DNA from: Ruminococcus sp.
GTDB taxonomy: Bacteria; Bacillota; Clostridia; Oscillospirales; Ruminococcaceae
Direction of reading: 5' to 3'
Assembly: GCA_029062165.1 (NCBI GenBank)
Contig: JAIDQQ010000043.1
Location: forward strand, 1-56,220
Length of the DNA: 56,220 nucleotides
The position numbers and the translations under genes are program-made. Shown one piece after another: positions 18,554 through 26,837 of the stretch; positions within the stretch are counted from its first letter, which is position 1; every line of letters begins with the position of its first letter. The notes beneath the pieces were generated by a model, which was not told the origin of the DNA, ran no database searches, and saw only the letters and a program-made list of their open reading frames with translations.

Positions 18554-19642
18554 TTATGAATTGTGTTTAAGTTTTTCGCACCAGTCTGAACAGATTTCGG
18601 AAGCTGTCTCGGCGTTATGAGACTGTGCCAGTAAAGTTATATGATTTCTACCGCTCCGTGTGATGATTATTCTTCCGTCAGTTTCCTCGATAGTCTTTCC
18701 GCACGGAATATCTTCCGGATTTTCGATAAATATTTCACGTCTCACGGATGCAAGAGCAGGTAAAGACTTTACAGTGCGTATGAACTCCGGTTTGTTGCGT
18801 GCCAGATGTATACACATATATAAAGGGTCATTCAGAAATCTCTGCTGTATCACTTCCGGCGGTACAGGTTTTTCAGTTGGAAAACGTTTTATTTCAAGCG
18901 TAGTGTTTTCTGTAAGGATATCCGCTGAATAGTGGAAATTTTCCGGTAAATATACAGCCTGTCCTGTAGCGGAAAGTTTCACGGCATAGGCGAGTATGAG
19001 TTTTTCGTGCGAAATGAATCCGGCATCTGTGGAGTAGGCATTTACCCTCTGACCGTCATCGGAGACCTGAAACACAAGACTGTCATCTTCACCGGAAAAA
19101 AATTCAAGCCATAACGAACGTACTGAACGGTTACCGCAACTTATTCCGGCTGGTATGGAACTACCGGTATCGCTGAAAGTATCGGCGAGATTATTTATAT
19201 AAATCTCCCTGAAAGAAGTACATGACATTATTTTTCCCGATTTGCCGGTATTTTCTGCCGGAGTTGCCTTCATGATTTTAGTCAGTATGGCTGACGATAC
19301 CGGAAAACCGTCCGCCCCGAAAAATGACATCTTAAGACTTTCATTACCGCTTATGAATATACCGCAGTCCGCCGACAGCATAGACAATCCGAAACGGAAT
19401 GACGGCAGGTCAGTATTTTCGCATACATATACGTCGTGACCGCATTCAGATATACCACTGCATAACGCATACAGAATATGCATATTCCGGAAACAGTCGC
19501 AACCTATACTGAAACGTCTGAAAAATTTAGCTATAGTCCGTCCGAATAAAGCCGTTTCGGAAGAACCTACCGTTACACCGGAAAGAGTTTCGCAGAAACC
19601 GTCACGGAAACTGAAGTATTTGTTTTCACCCGAATAACTCAT
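18554..19642 (-). CDS. Degenerate alpha-D-phosphohexomutase-like protein
   Basis: 362 residues resembling phosphoglucomutase/phosphomannomutase but shorter than the usual 450 or more. GIFISGNES...FFGADGFPV (about 94-115) stands where the phosphoserine loop TASHNP...GADG belongs, and no catalytic Ser-His pair remains. SDDGQRVNAYSTDAGFISHE (about 195-213) replaces the metal loop DGDADR. GRIIITRSGRNHITLLAQ (about 326-343) matches the C-terminal phosphate-binding domain. It is probably not a mutase, perhaps a sugar-phosphate-binding pseudoenzyme. The C-terminal HNS and stop lie in an AT-rich repeat. It follows the symporter gene by 34 bases. Confidence 0.6.
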   Translation of the reverse strand: MSYSGENKYFSFRDGFCETLSGVTVGSSETALFGRTIAKFFRRFSIGCDCFRNMHILYALCSGISECGHDVYVCENTDLPSFRFGLSMLSADCGIFISGNESLKMSFFGADGFPVSSAILTKIMKATPAENTGKSGKIMSCTSFREIYINNLADTFSDTGSSIPAGISCGNRSVRSLWLEFFSGEDDSLVFQVSDDGQRVNAYSTDAGFISHEKLILAYAVKLSATGQAVYLPENFHYSADILTENTTLEIKRFPTEKPVPPEVIQQRFLNDPLYMCIHLARNKPEFIRTVKSLPALASVRREIFIENPEDIPCGKTIEETDGRIIITRSGRNHITLLAQSHNAETASEICSDWCEKLKHNS

Positions 19643-19676
19643 AAAATATATCGCTCCTTTGTTTTTGGATTCTTTA

Positions 19677-20915
19677 TTATTTATTGACCTTAATTTTCAC
19701 TTTATTCATAAGGAGTACAAGCCCGACGAGATTCGGGAACGCCATAAGACCGTTAAAAATATCGGATAAAGTCCATACAGTTTTCATAGTGAGGACTGCT
19801 CCGGAAGAAGCGAGTACCGAAAATATTATACAGAATAATTTTTTATATCTTCCGCCGGAAAGATAACTGAAAGCAGTTTCGCCACAGTAGTACCAGCCTA
19901 TCACCGTACAGAATGCGAATATCGCCATAGATACCGCAAGAAACGGTACGGAAAATTCATCAGTAACAAATGAAAAAGCTGTCTGTATGGAAAATGTACC
20001 AGTACATATTACGGTCAGGGCGGTAAGGGTACAGCATATCATGGTATCGAAAAATACTTCCGACATACTCCACATGGACTGTACTTCCGGCGAGGTGTTT
20101 TCTGCTGAACTGTGCAGAATGGGCGAACTTCCTAAACCGGCTTCGTTGGAAAAAATTCCCCGACGTATTCCGGTGGAAACAGCTTTTGAAAGAGTATAAC
20201 CGGATATGCCACCGGCAAACTGTCTTAATCCGAACGCCTGACCGAAAATTTTGCCTAATGCATCTGGAATATTTTTCCGGAACACAACAAGAACAGCTAT
20301 ACATACTGCCATATATGCCACCGATACAACCGGTAAAAGTAACTGTGCAGTTTTTCCGATACGTTCCGCACCACCGCTTGTCACGAGGTAAATAAGTACA
20401 AATGCCGATACCGCTATTATGTATTTATTTATACGTAAAGTTTCAAGACTACCGGAAAATGTATTGACCTGTACCATACCGCCCATACCGATACAGGCAA
20501 ACACACAGAATACCGCAAAAATTACGGCGAGTTCCTTACTTCCTAACCCTTTACAAAGATATGCCATAGTACCTTTTATATCGTCAGTACTGTACATCAT
20601 GGAAAGTGTATTTTCCGCATATACAAGAGCCATTCCGAAAAATGCCGATACCCACATCCAGAATACCGCCCCTGCTCCGCCTATAGCTATTGCAGATGTA
20701 ACGCCGGTTATATTACCAGTCCCCATAGCCGTACCCAGTGCCATACAGACAGTACGGAACTGCTTTCTGTCGGGTGGATTCTTCCGGAAAAACGGTATAA
20801 TCCTGAACTGTATGAATTTTAATTTTACTGTATATATTATGCCGGTAGTCATAAGTAAAAAGATAAGACCTGCTCCCCATACGTAAGAATTTATTTTTTC
20901 AAGAAAAGCCGTCAT
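19677..20915 (-). CDS. Sodium:alanine/glycine symporter (AGCS family)
   Basis: 412 residues with about ten hydrophobic helices. AGCS features include ALGTAMGTGNITGVTSAIAIGG near residue 60, GAGAVFWMWVSAFFGMALVYAE, SGGAERIG, GIRRGIFSNEAGLGS and TDEFSVPFLAVSMAIFAFCT. It would import alanine or glycine with Na+. It is somewhat shorter than typical members (about 450-480) at the C-terminus. AGGAGG lies before the ATG. The divergent gap to the PH-domain gene holds no riboswitch that I can recognise. Confidence 0.9.
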   Translation of the reverse strand: MTAFLEKINSYVWGAGLIFLLMTTGIIYTVKLKFIQFRIIPFFRKNPPDRKQFRTVCMALGTAMGTGNITGVTSAIAIGGAGAVFWMWVSAFFGMALVYAENTLSMMYSTDDIKGTMAYLCKGLGSKELAVIFAVFCVFACIGMGGMVQVNTFSGSLETLRINKYIIAVSAFVLIYLVTSGGAERIGKTAQLLLPVVSVAYMAVCIAVLVVFRKNIPDALGKIFGQAFGLRQFAGGISGYTLSKAVSTGIRRGIFSNEAGLGSSPILHSSAENTSPEVQSMWSMSEVFFDTMICCTLTALTVICTGTFSIQTAFSFVTDEFSVPFLAVSMAIFAFCTVIGWYYCGETAFSYLSGGRYKKLFCIIFSVLASSGAVLTMKTVWTLSDIFNGLMAFPNLVGLVLLMNKVKIKVNK

Positions 20916-21019
20916 AAATATTGTACCTCCTGTAAAATGTCATATAAATTTGATAAAACCGGTATACATTAAAAGATATTTATGCTATAATAGAAATATA
21001 ACTTTACAGGAGTGTGAAT

Positions 21020-21487
21020 ATGAAAAATTATCTTCCTGACAGGAACTGTCTTTTTTCGTTGAGAATAATTATAACCGTCGTTTCGGTGTTACTGATAATA
21101 GCAGTAAAATACTTCTTTACTGTAGATTTACTTGTAATGCTGATAAGTATTATAATCGGAGCAGGTGCATTTTTCGTGATGTTTGCGTATCTGCCGATGT
21201 TTATCGGGTCAATAAAGTATACGCTTACGGAAAGTGAAATAATAACTTCCGGCGGAGTTATAATGCAGATACACAAATCAGTGAAATATACGTCGATACA
21301 GTACACGAACGTAATAACAACACCGTTTTCGCAGTATACCGGACTGAATTTCATAGTATGTTTCGTCTATGGCGGACAGGTCAGACTTCTTTTCCTTAAT
21401 CATGCAGATGCAAAGGAAATAATCGAAAGAATAGACCGGAAAGGAGAGACTGAAAAATGTATCACGAACACCCCCTTAGAATCTTAA
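21020..21487 (+). CDS. YdbS-like bacterial PH-domain membrane protein
   Basis: 155 residues from the ATG at 21020, with AGGAG 7 bases upstream; an in-frame GTG 6 bases earlier is too close to the Shine-Dalgarno. Two membrane helices (about 14-33 and 38-62) are followed by a bPH_2 (DUF304) domain with YTLTESEIITSGGVI and SIQYTNVITTPFSQYTGLNF. The function is unknown; B. subtilis YdbS/YdbT are paired in the same way. The 3' end overlaps the next gene by 31 bases in another frame. Confidence 0.75.
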   Translation: MKNYLPDRNCLFSLRIIITVVSVLLIIAVKYFFTVDLLVMLISIIIGAGAFFVMFAYLPMFIGSIKYTLTESEIITSGGVIMQIHKSVKYTSIQYTNVITTPFSQYTGLNFIVCFVYGGQVRLLFLNHADAKEIIERIDRKGETEKCITNTPLES

Positions 21488-22914
21488 GATATTCCGCAAA
21501 AAATATATGGCTTCTGATATTTCCGTTACTCCGTGGTGTCCGGACTATCCGTTTTGATGCCGAAAGTTTCTATAACTGGGTACGTGGTGCATGGTTCGAT
21601 ATAGCTGTTATAGGAATAATTATTGTATTTGGATATATCCGTTGGCATTTTTCCGGAATAGAACTCACTGACAAGGAAATAATCCACCGTGAAGGCATAT
21701 CGGCTGAAATAAAAACAATTATACCGTATTCAAGCATAAGTACCGTGACAGTAGAAAAACCTGTATGGCTTATGCCGGTAAGAGCATTGAAAATAAGTTG
21801 CGATACCAGTGCAGGAAATTACAAGTCAGCGGATTTGCGGATTATGGTTACCGGAAAATTCTGTAAGGATTTTCTGTCAAGAGTACCCGACGTTAATCAG
21901 AAAAACAAACTGAAAGATATTCCCGAAACAACCCCTTTATCTGTACTTCTTTTTTCGGTATTCTTTTCAAGCGGACTGTCCGGTACTATATATATAGCGA
22001 CGTTCTTCATGAAAGGCGGTGACATTGCACGGGATATAATAAACGTATCGCTTGACCGTCTCACCGAAACTACTGAAAAACTCGCTGAAAAGCTGATTAT
22101 ACGTATACCGTCGGTGGCGGTATTCGTGGGAGCATTTTTCATAGGAGCGTGGATTATATCGTTTCTTATGAATTTTTTCAGATATTACGGTTTCAGCGTC
22201 GACGGCGACGAACACTGTATAAAAATTTTCTGCGGACTTTTTAACCGTCGGGAATACCGTATAACTTCCGCACATATAAACTATACCGATTTAAGACAGA
22301 ATCTTATTATGAAATTCACAGGTTCGGTAGCGGTAAATATAAGCTGTGCCGGATATGGTTCTGAAAAAAATCAGTTGCCGGTACTTTTTCCGGTAAAGAG
22401 GGAAAAAAATATTGACGGTTCACTTGAAAAAATCGGGATATTCACCGGCAGAAAAAACGACTTCAGACCGAAAAAAAACGGTTGGTGGCAGTATATATGG
22501 CAACCGGTCATAACATCTGTGGTAGTTTTTCCGGTACACATATTCATAAAAAAATATATTCCGGCACTTTCAGAACTTTCATTCTTTTTTGCGGTTATGG
22601 CGGAAATACTTCTTGTGTGGTTTATTGCCGTGAAACTTACTGCATTTTTCACAAGCGGAATATCAATATATGACGATAAAATAATGGTGAAATGCTCCAG
22701 AATGGCAGGTTTTCATACGGTAGTTGCGGAACGTGACAAACTCGTGAAGTTTGAGATACAACAACCGGTTTTTCAGAAAATAAGCGGAAAATGTAGTATT
22801 ATACTATGGTTCGGTGGTGAGGAACGTTCACATTTCAGGGTAAGAGCCATGAGGGTTGAGGACGTCAGAAAAATTTCCGCTATGTTAGGGTATTCAACCG
22901 GCACGAAAATATAA
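21457..22914 (+). CDS. YdbT-like multi-PH-domain membrane protein
   Basis: 485 residues starting inside the preceding gene with AGGAGAG 12 bases upstream. Pairs of hydrophobic helices (about 45-63, 165-185, 210-235 and 345-390) alternate with bPH_2-like domains (about 70-140, 245-310 and 400-470; each has a 'l....i..r.G......iPy..i' pattern). This is the YdbT architecture, and the partner is the upstream YdbS-like protein. The 31-base overlap implies coupled translation and a membrane complex. Confidence 0.75.
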   Translation: MYHEHPLRILRYSAKNIWLLIFPLLRGVRTIRFDAESFYNWVRGAWFDIAVIGIIIVFGYIRWHFSGIELTDKEIIHREGISAEIKTIIPYSSISTVTVEKPVWLMPVRALKISCDTSAGNYKSADLRIMVTGKFCKDFLSRVPDVNQKNKLKDIPETTPLSVLLFSVFFSSGLSGTIYIATFFMKGGDIARDIINVSLDRLTETTEKLAEKLIIRIPSVAVFVGAFFIGAWIISFLMNFFRYYGFSVDGDEHCIKIFCGLFNRREYRITSAHINYTDLRQNLIMKFTGSVAVNISCAGYGSEKNQLPVLFPVKREKNIDGSLEKIGIFTGRKNDFRPKKNGWWQYIWQPVITSVVVFPVHIFIKKYIPALSELSFFFAVMAEILLVWFIAVKLTAFFTSGISIYDDKIMVKCSRMAGFHTVVAERDKLVKFEIQQPVFQKISGKCSIILWFGGEERSHFRVRAMRVEDVRKISAMLGYSTGTKI

Positions 22915-22933
22915 ATATTTACAAAATTCTCCC

Positions 22934-22962
22934 TTGACTTCTTAAAAATCCTCTGATATAAT
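22934..22962 (+). promoter_or_regulatory. Sigma-A promoter of the CapA-like gene
   Basis: TTGACT (22934-22939), 17-nt spacer, TATAAT (22957-22962), then AAGGGGA before the ATG at 23001. Confidence 0.85.
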
Positions 22963-23000
22963 ATTTTATGGAATAATTTGTATATTTAAGGGGATTTTTT

Positions 23001-24065
23001 ATGAATAATCTGTGTAAAATGACTTTACTTGTATGTACGGCTTTTCTTTTTTCGGGCTGTACCGACAAAAACGAACCTGTTAAATTTGCATTTGCCGAAA
23101 GACAACCCATACATCTGACCGCCAAGGAAATCGAACCTTATGACCCTGTAACAAAAATACAACTGACTTTTATCGGCGATTGTACTCTTGCTACACAAAT
23201 GGGTGCAGATTCCGAAGGTACTTTCAACTGGTATGCGGAAAATTACGACAAGGAATATTTTTTTGAAAAAGTTTATCCGTATACTTCCACAGACGATTTC
23301 ACCATAGCAAACTGTGAAAACGTCTTTACCGACGAAGCACTTCCGGAGGCTTACAAGGGCTATACACCGGCGTTCTGGTTTCGTTCACCGAGCAGGAATG
23401 CTGAAATATATCCTGCCGGTGATGTCGAGGTTGTGACCGTCGCAAACAATCATACTTATGACTACAACGAGGACGGCATGAACGATACTATAAAGGCTAT
23501 CGAATCTGTTGACGGTCTTCAATGGGGCGGTACTGACAAAGACGTTATTCTTGAAAAAGACGGCGTTAAAATAGGTCTGATATGCGATACCATGTGGGGA
23601 CCGTGGGAACTCGATAAAATTACTGAACGTATCGGACGGCTTGAAAAATCTACTGACATACAGGTAGTTTATTTTCACGGCGGAGAAGAAGCCATCCATA
23701 CGGAAGAGGACTGGAAAGTAGAATGTTGTCACGAACTCGCCGACGCCGGTGCTGACCTTATTGTAGGAGCTCATCCGCACGTACTTCAGCCTATGGAAAC
23801 TTACAAGGGCGTACATATAGTCTACTCGATAGGAAATTTCTGTTTCGGTGGGAATACATTTCCGGAAAACAGAACGGTTGTCTATCAGGAAACTTTTTCT
23901 TTTGACAGGGATTCAAAGAAAATAGTCGGAAGAGAAGAAAATATAATACCGTTTTATGTATTTACAGGAAATATAAATAATTTCCAGCCTGCTCCGATTG
24001 ACGACGAAATCATAGCTAAACAGGTTACGGACTTTATGTACAGAAAAACCAATTCACTTTTTTAA
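23001..24065 (+). CDS. CapA/PgsA-like lipoprotein, metallophosphatase fold
   Basis: 354 residues. The signal peptide ends in the lipobox LFSGC (Cys about residue 20), so this should be a lipoprotein. The mature part shows the PGA_cap pattern: LTFIGDCTLA (metal-binding GD), IANCENVFTD, VVTVANNHTYDYNEDGMNDT, GLQWGGT, VVYFHGGEE, DLIVGAHPHVLQP and IVYSIGNFCFGGN. Relatives take part in poly-gamma-glutamate or capsule export. No pgsB/C or other capsule genes are adjacent, so the substrate is unknown. It has its own promoter. Confidence 0.85.
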   Translation: MNNLCKMTLLVCTAFLFSGCTDKNEPVKFAFAERQPIHLTAKEIEPYDPVTKIQLTFIGDCTLATQMGADSEGTFNWYAENYDKEYFFEKVYPYTSTDDFTIANCENVFTDEALPEAYKGYTPAFWFRSPSRNAEIYPAGDVEVVTVANNHTYDYNEDGMNDTIKAIESVDGLQWGGTDKDVILEKDGVKIGLICDTMWGPWELDKITERIGRLEKSTDIQVVYFHGGEEAIHTEEDWKVECCHELADAGADLIVGAHPHVLQPMETYKGVHIVYSIGNFCFGGNTFPENRTVVYQETFSFDRDSKKIVGREENIIPFYVFTGNINNFQPAPIDDEIIAKQVTDFMYRKTNSLF

Positions 24066-24077
24066 GGAGCAGGAGTT

Positions 24078-24401
24078 ATGATTAATCAAATCAATAATTT
24101 TAATAATATTCTGCTTATGTTGTTCTATACTGACCCGTTAGAAAGTTTCATGGATTCCCTTAAGGATTTCCTTGGGGCTTTCGCAATGGGATTGTTGTTT
24201 TATTTTGTGTTCCTGCCACTGATATTTCTTATATCACTTATCGCATTTATTGTCTCAGCGGTATCTTATAGTAATGCAAAATATCGTAGGGACGAAAATA
24301 TTGACCATTACAGGCACAGAATGTTAATATGTAGGAGAATATTTTTCGTTGTTGTAATTATAGTAGCTGTTTGTGTGTTTTATTTATTTTTCCCATGGTA
24401 A
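24078..24401 (+). CDS. Small two-helix membrane protein
   Basis: 107 residues with two long hydrophobic helices (about 29-58 and 83-105) separated by a basic, polar segment. No family is recognised. GGAGCAGGAG precedes the ATG, 12 bases after the CapA-like gene, so the two are probably co-transcribed. The end is followed by an A/T-rich stretch and the rnpB promoter. Confidence 0.6.
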   Translation: MINQINNFNNILLMLFYTDPLESFMDSLKDFLGAFAMGLLFYFVFLPLIFLISLIAFIVSAVSYSNAKYRRDENIDHYRHRMLICRRIFFVVVIIVAVCVFYLFFPW

Positions 24402-24450
24402 TTAGTTAAAAAAAAACATAAAAAAACAAAACTTTTTTTTAAAAAAACTC

Positions 24451-24479
24451 TTGACATTTCCGGAAATGTATGTTACAAT
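24451..24479 (+). promoter_or_regulatory. rnpB promoter
   Basis: TTGACA (24451-24456), 17-nt spacer, TACAAT (24474-24479). The predicted start coincides with the 5' strand of helix P1. Confidence 0.9.
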
Positions 24480-24484
24480 ATATT

Positions 24485-24828
24485 TGTGAGTAAACTATAC
24501 AGCAGCGGGAACGATTCAGTTCACGAGGAAAGTCCGGACATCACAGGGCAAGGTAACTGCTAACGACAGCCGGAGGCGACTCCCGGGCAAGTGCAACAGA
24601 AATAAACTGCCACTTCGGTGGTGATGGTGGAAAGGTGCGGTAAGAGCGTACCAGAGTGCAGGAGACTGTACTGCTATGTAAACCCTACCTGATGCAACGT
24701 CTATTGGTGCTTCATATCATAACGTCTGCCCGACGGATATGGAGTAACGACGGCTTGAGGTTTCCGGCAACGGAAATCCTAGATAAATTGCTGTACTCGA
24801 CAGAATCCGGCTTATCGGTTTGCTTACA
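24485..24828 (+). ncRNA. rnpB: RNase P RNA
   Basis: The RNA component of RNase P, which matures tRNA 5' ends. The universally conserved 5' P4 region GAGGAAAGTCCGGAC (about 24525-24539) and its 3' partner ACAGAATCCGGCTTAT (about 24800-24815) are both present, as are the internal AACGACAGCC and GTAAACCCTACC segments. The ends are set by helix P1: TGTGAGTAAAC at 24485 pairs with GTTTGCTTACA ending at 24828. It is probably the ancestral type A, but I have not folded it. A consensus promoter sits right before it. Confidence 0.95.
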
Positions 24829-25097
24829 TTGACTTCTGCGACCGTATGTTACTGCATATATGTACCGTCATAGAAAAAATTATAATAATTCATTTTTGAT
24901 TTCTGACACACTTGTGACGATTCCATTGCTGGACGGTATTTGCACTATAGCAGAATATCGCCTGAACAGCCAGCTTCATTTCGTCCGCCCACTATTTTTA
25001 TAATGATTTTTATGATGACACCACTGTGTATATCAGCAACTCCGGTTTGCAGAAGTTCTCTCAGAAAAATAAAAACTCCGTATATAAGAATATTATG
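24829..25097 (+). other. Non-coding stretch between rnpB and a downstream terminator
   Basis: No convincing gene on either strand. It contains ACTTCTGC at 24832 and the complementary GCAGAAGT near 25050. It also has potential helices GCTGG/CCAGC and GGACG/CGTCC around 24930-24985, and a 16-base copy (25071-25086) of the left arm of the terminator at 25579. It may be the trailer of an rnpB precursor or a separate small RNA. Confidence 0.4.
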
Positions 25098-25132
25098 AAC
25101 TTCTGTAACTTTGGTTGCAGAAGTTTTTTTAT
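25098..25132 (+). terminator. Intrinsic terminator after the rnpB trailer
   Basis: The stem AACTTCTG/CAGAAGTT (8 pairs, 12-base loop) is followed by seven T. Confidence 0.8.
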
Positions 25133-25167
25133 GGATATTTTTTCTTTTTTATCGTAATTTCCGTGCA

Positions 25168-25196
25168 TTGACTTTTTTGTGAAGTTATGCTATAAT
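25168..25196 (+). promoter_or_regulatory. Sigma-A promoter of the 93-residue membrane protein gene
   Basis: TTGACT (25168-25173), 17-nt spacer, TATAAT (25191-25196). It implies an untranslated leader of about 92 bases, in which no known motif was recognised. Confidence 0.85.
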
Positions 25197-25294
25197 AAAT
25201 ACTGTCAGATAAAGCTTTATTTGGTGATTATTCATAAAATTATACGTATAAACCCATGATATAGTTAAAATAATTTTGTATAAGGGGTGGGAAT

Positions 25295-25576
25295 ATGTTT
25301 GAAACGTTATTCAGTAATTCAGCGGCAAAACTCCGCATAGTTGCAAACATAACTTTTTGTCTGTATATCATTTGGGGAGGAATAGTAGGCTATTACTTTG
25401 CATCTGCTAATGATACCTTTATAGTATTTCTGATTGGCATTGTGGCTGGTTTTATAGTGGGGTGGCTCAATACGCTTATGATGCACGTTTTTGCCAATAT
25501 AGCAGAAAATATTGTAGCTATCGGCAAGATGGTTTATAAAATTTCTGAAAATTATCCGGAAAATCAGGAAAATTAA
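25295..25576 (+). CDS. Small two-helix membrane protein
   Basis: 93 residues. Two hydrophobic helices (about 14-36 and 42-65), with Gly-rich packing positions in the second, are followed by an amphipathic stretch and a polar ENYPENQEN tail. No known family. It has its own consensus promoter, a strong GGGGTGGG ribosome-binding site and a terminator directly after the stop, so it is a genuine monocistronic gene. Confidence 0.65.
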   Translation: MFETLFSNSAAKLRIVANITFCLYIIWGGIVGYYFASANDTFIVFLIGIVAGFIVGWLNTLMMHVFANIAENIVAIGKMVYKISENYPENQEN

Positions 25577-25578
25577 AC

Positions 25579-25618
25579 AAAAAACTCCGTATATACATGA
25601 TATACGGAGAATTTTTTT
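25579..25618. terminator. Bidirectional terminator
   Basis: The perfect 10-bp stem CTCCGTATAT/ATATACGGAG has an A-run on the left and a T-run on the right. It serves the converging genes at 25295 (plus) and 25617 (minus). Confidence 0.9.
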
Positions 25619-25865
25619 ATATAACCGTGAGTATTATTATTAATACGGCAATCAATGCGACGGCGGTTACTGCCGGAATTATTTTTAGTCTTTTTTTCCG
25701 TCGGAGTTCCGGAGTAATCATTGAGATATATTTTTCCGCCTCTTCCCGTGTGACCTCTGCCGGAAGTTCCCTCACCTCCGGACGAAGATAAAACACCGCC
25801 TTTTCAAAGTAGATACTTTCGGGGTGATTTACCTCGATAATTTTCTTATTTACGCCTTTAATCAT
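25617..25865 (-). CDS. Small tail-anchored hypothetical protein
   Basis: 82 residues. A soluble N-terminal part (VNHPESIYFEKAVFYLRP, then EVTREEAEKYISMITPE) is followed by a basic RRKKRLK motif and a single C-terminal hydrophobic helix (about 62-82). This predicts a membrane protein with its N-terminus in the cytosol. No family is recognised. GAGGG precedes the ATG. It converges on the 93-residue membrane protein gene across a shared terminator. Confidence 0.6.
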   Translation of the reverse strand: MIKGVNKKIIEVNHPESIYFEKAVFYLRPEVRELPAEVTREEAEKYISMITPELRRKKRLKIIPAVTAVALIAVLIIILTVI

Positions 25866-25920
25866 AAAATTCCCTCCATGAAAAGTTTTTCATGGTACAT
25901 TATAGGAAAATTTTTCTGAT

Positions 25921-26724
25921 TTATTCAAGATTCCGGACGTAGTGGAAAAGATACTGCTGTGCTATGCCCTTATGCTGAAATTCCGGAAAACCATTCGGAT
26001 AATACGTTTCAAGAACACGTTTTATCCATACATCAACAGGAAATGCTTCCGTGCGGTACATACCGAAAAGAAGTACGCACTCACTTACTTTTGCACCGAC
26101 GCCCTTTATTTTCCGGAGTTCCTGACGTGCGGTATCGAGGGGCATTGCGGAAATCTCTTTCAGATTTATATTTCCGCCGGAAACTTTCTGAACGGCATCG
26201 TAAATATATTTAGCACGGAAACCACTTCTTAAATAGTCGAGAGTTTCGGGAGTTTCGCCGGATAACATTTCAGCCGTCGGGAAAATGCCGTCATAGTGGT
26301 TGCAAAGTCTTTCGATAATGCCCTTAATCCGTGGAATATTGTTATTCTGCGATATTATGAACGATATTAAACATTCCCACGAATCCTGTTTTAACAGACG
26401 TATTCCACCGGCGTAGGAACACGCTTTTTTAAGTGTTTCGTCCTCCGAAAATGTACGCTTTAATTCTCCGTAATCCGTACCGAAGTCGAAGTAATCGTAC
26501 CATATATTCAGGAAATCTTCTTCTGTGGTATCGTGGAAGATAAACTGCTTTTCACCGGTCTGTGAAATCGTCAGCGGTGTGTTGAGGAATTTCCCTGTAT
26601 ACGTACACTGAAAATCCGTCGGAATTTTTTTCCAGCGGAAAGCCTGTCCGCAGTCGAGTGTATCGTCAAGACTGAAATCTTCTGCCGAAACGATAATGTT
26701 ATTGTTTTTTACTGAATAATCCAT
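25921..26724 (-). CDS. OGG1-type 8-oxoguanine DNA glycosylase/AP lyase
   Basis: 267 residues. The N-terminal OGG_N-like region (DCGQAFRWKK near residue 25, then PLTISQTG) precedes the helix-hairpin-helix glycosylase domain. ISFIISQNNNIPRIKGIIERL is the family helix. IKGVGAKVSECVLLFGM (about 209-225) contains the HhH with the presumed catalytic Lys of GAKV. FPVDVWIKRV supplies the catalytic Asp. It would remove 8-oxoguanine from oxidised DNA and cleave the abasic site. It is monocistronic with a TATAAT -10 at 26761-26756. Confidence 0.88.
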   Translation of the reverse strand: MDYSVKNNNIIVSAEDFSLDDTLDCGQAFRWKKIPTDFQCTYTGKFLNTPLTISQTGEKQFIFHDTTEEDFLNIWYDYFDFGTDYGELKRTFSEDETLKKACSYAGGIRLLKQDSWECLISFIISQNNNIPRIKGIIERLCNHYDGIFPTAEMLSGETPETLDYLRSGFRAKYIYDAVQKVSGGNINLKEISAMPLDTARQELRKIKGVGAKVSECVLLFGMYRTEAFPVDVWIKRVLETYYPNGFPEFQHKGIAQQYLFHYVRNLE

Positions 26725-26771
26725 AATGTTACTCCTTTTATGAAAATTTGGTGAAATTATACAGAAAAGAC

Positions 26772-26800
26772 TTGATTTTTCTGTAAGATTATACTAAAAT
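26772..26800 (+). promoter_or_regulatory. Promoter of relQ
   Basis: TTGATT (26772-26777), 17-nt spacer, TAAAAT (26795-26800). It is divergent from the glycosylase promoter. Confidence 0.7.
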
Positions 26801-26837
26801 ATTATTATCCTGAAGAAAGAAAGGAAGAACAACAAAT

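Noticed and set aside
20916..21019. Possible riboswitch in front of the AGCS symporter
   Set aside because: The divergent gap is about 100 bases, too short for a glycine riboswitch, and shows no recognisable aptamer core.
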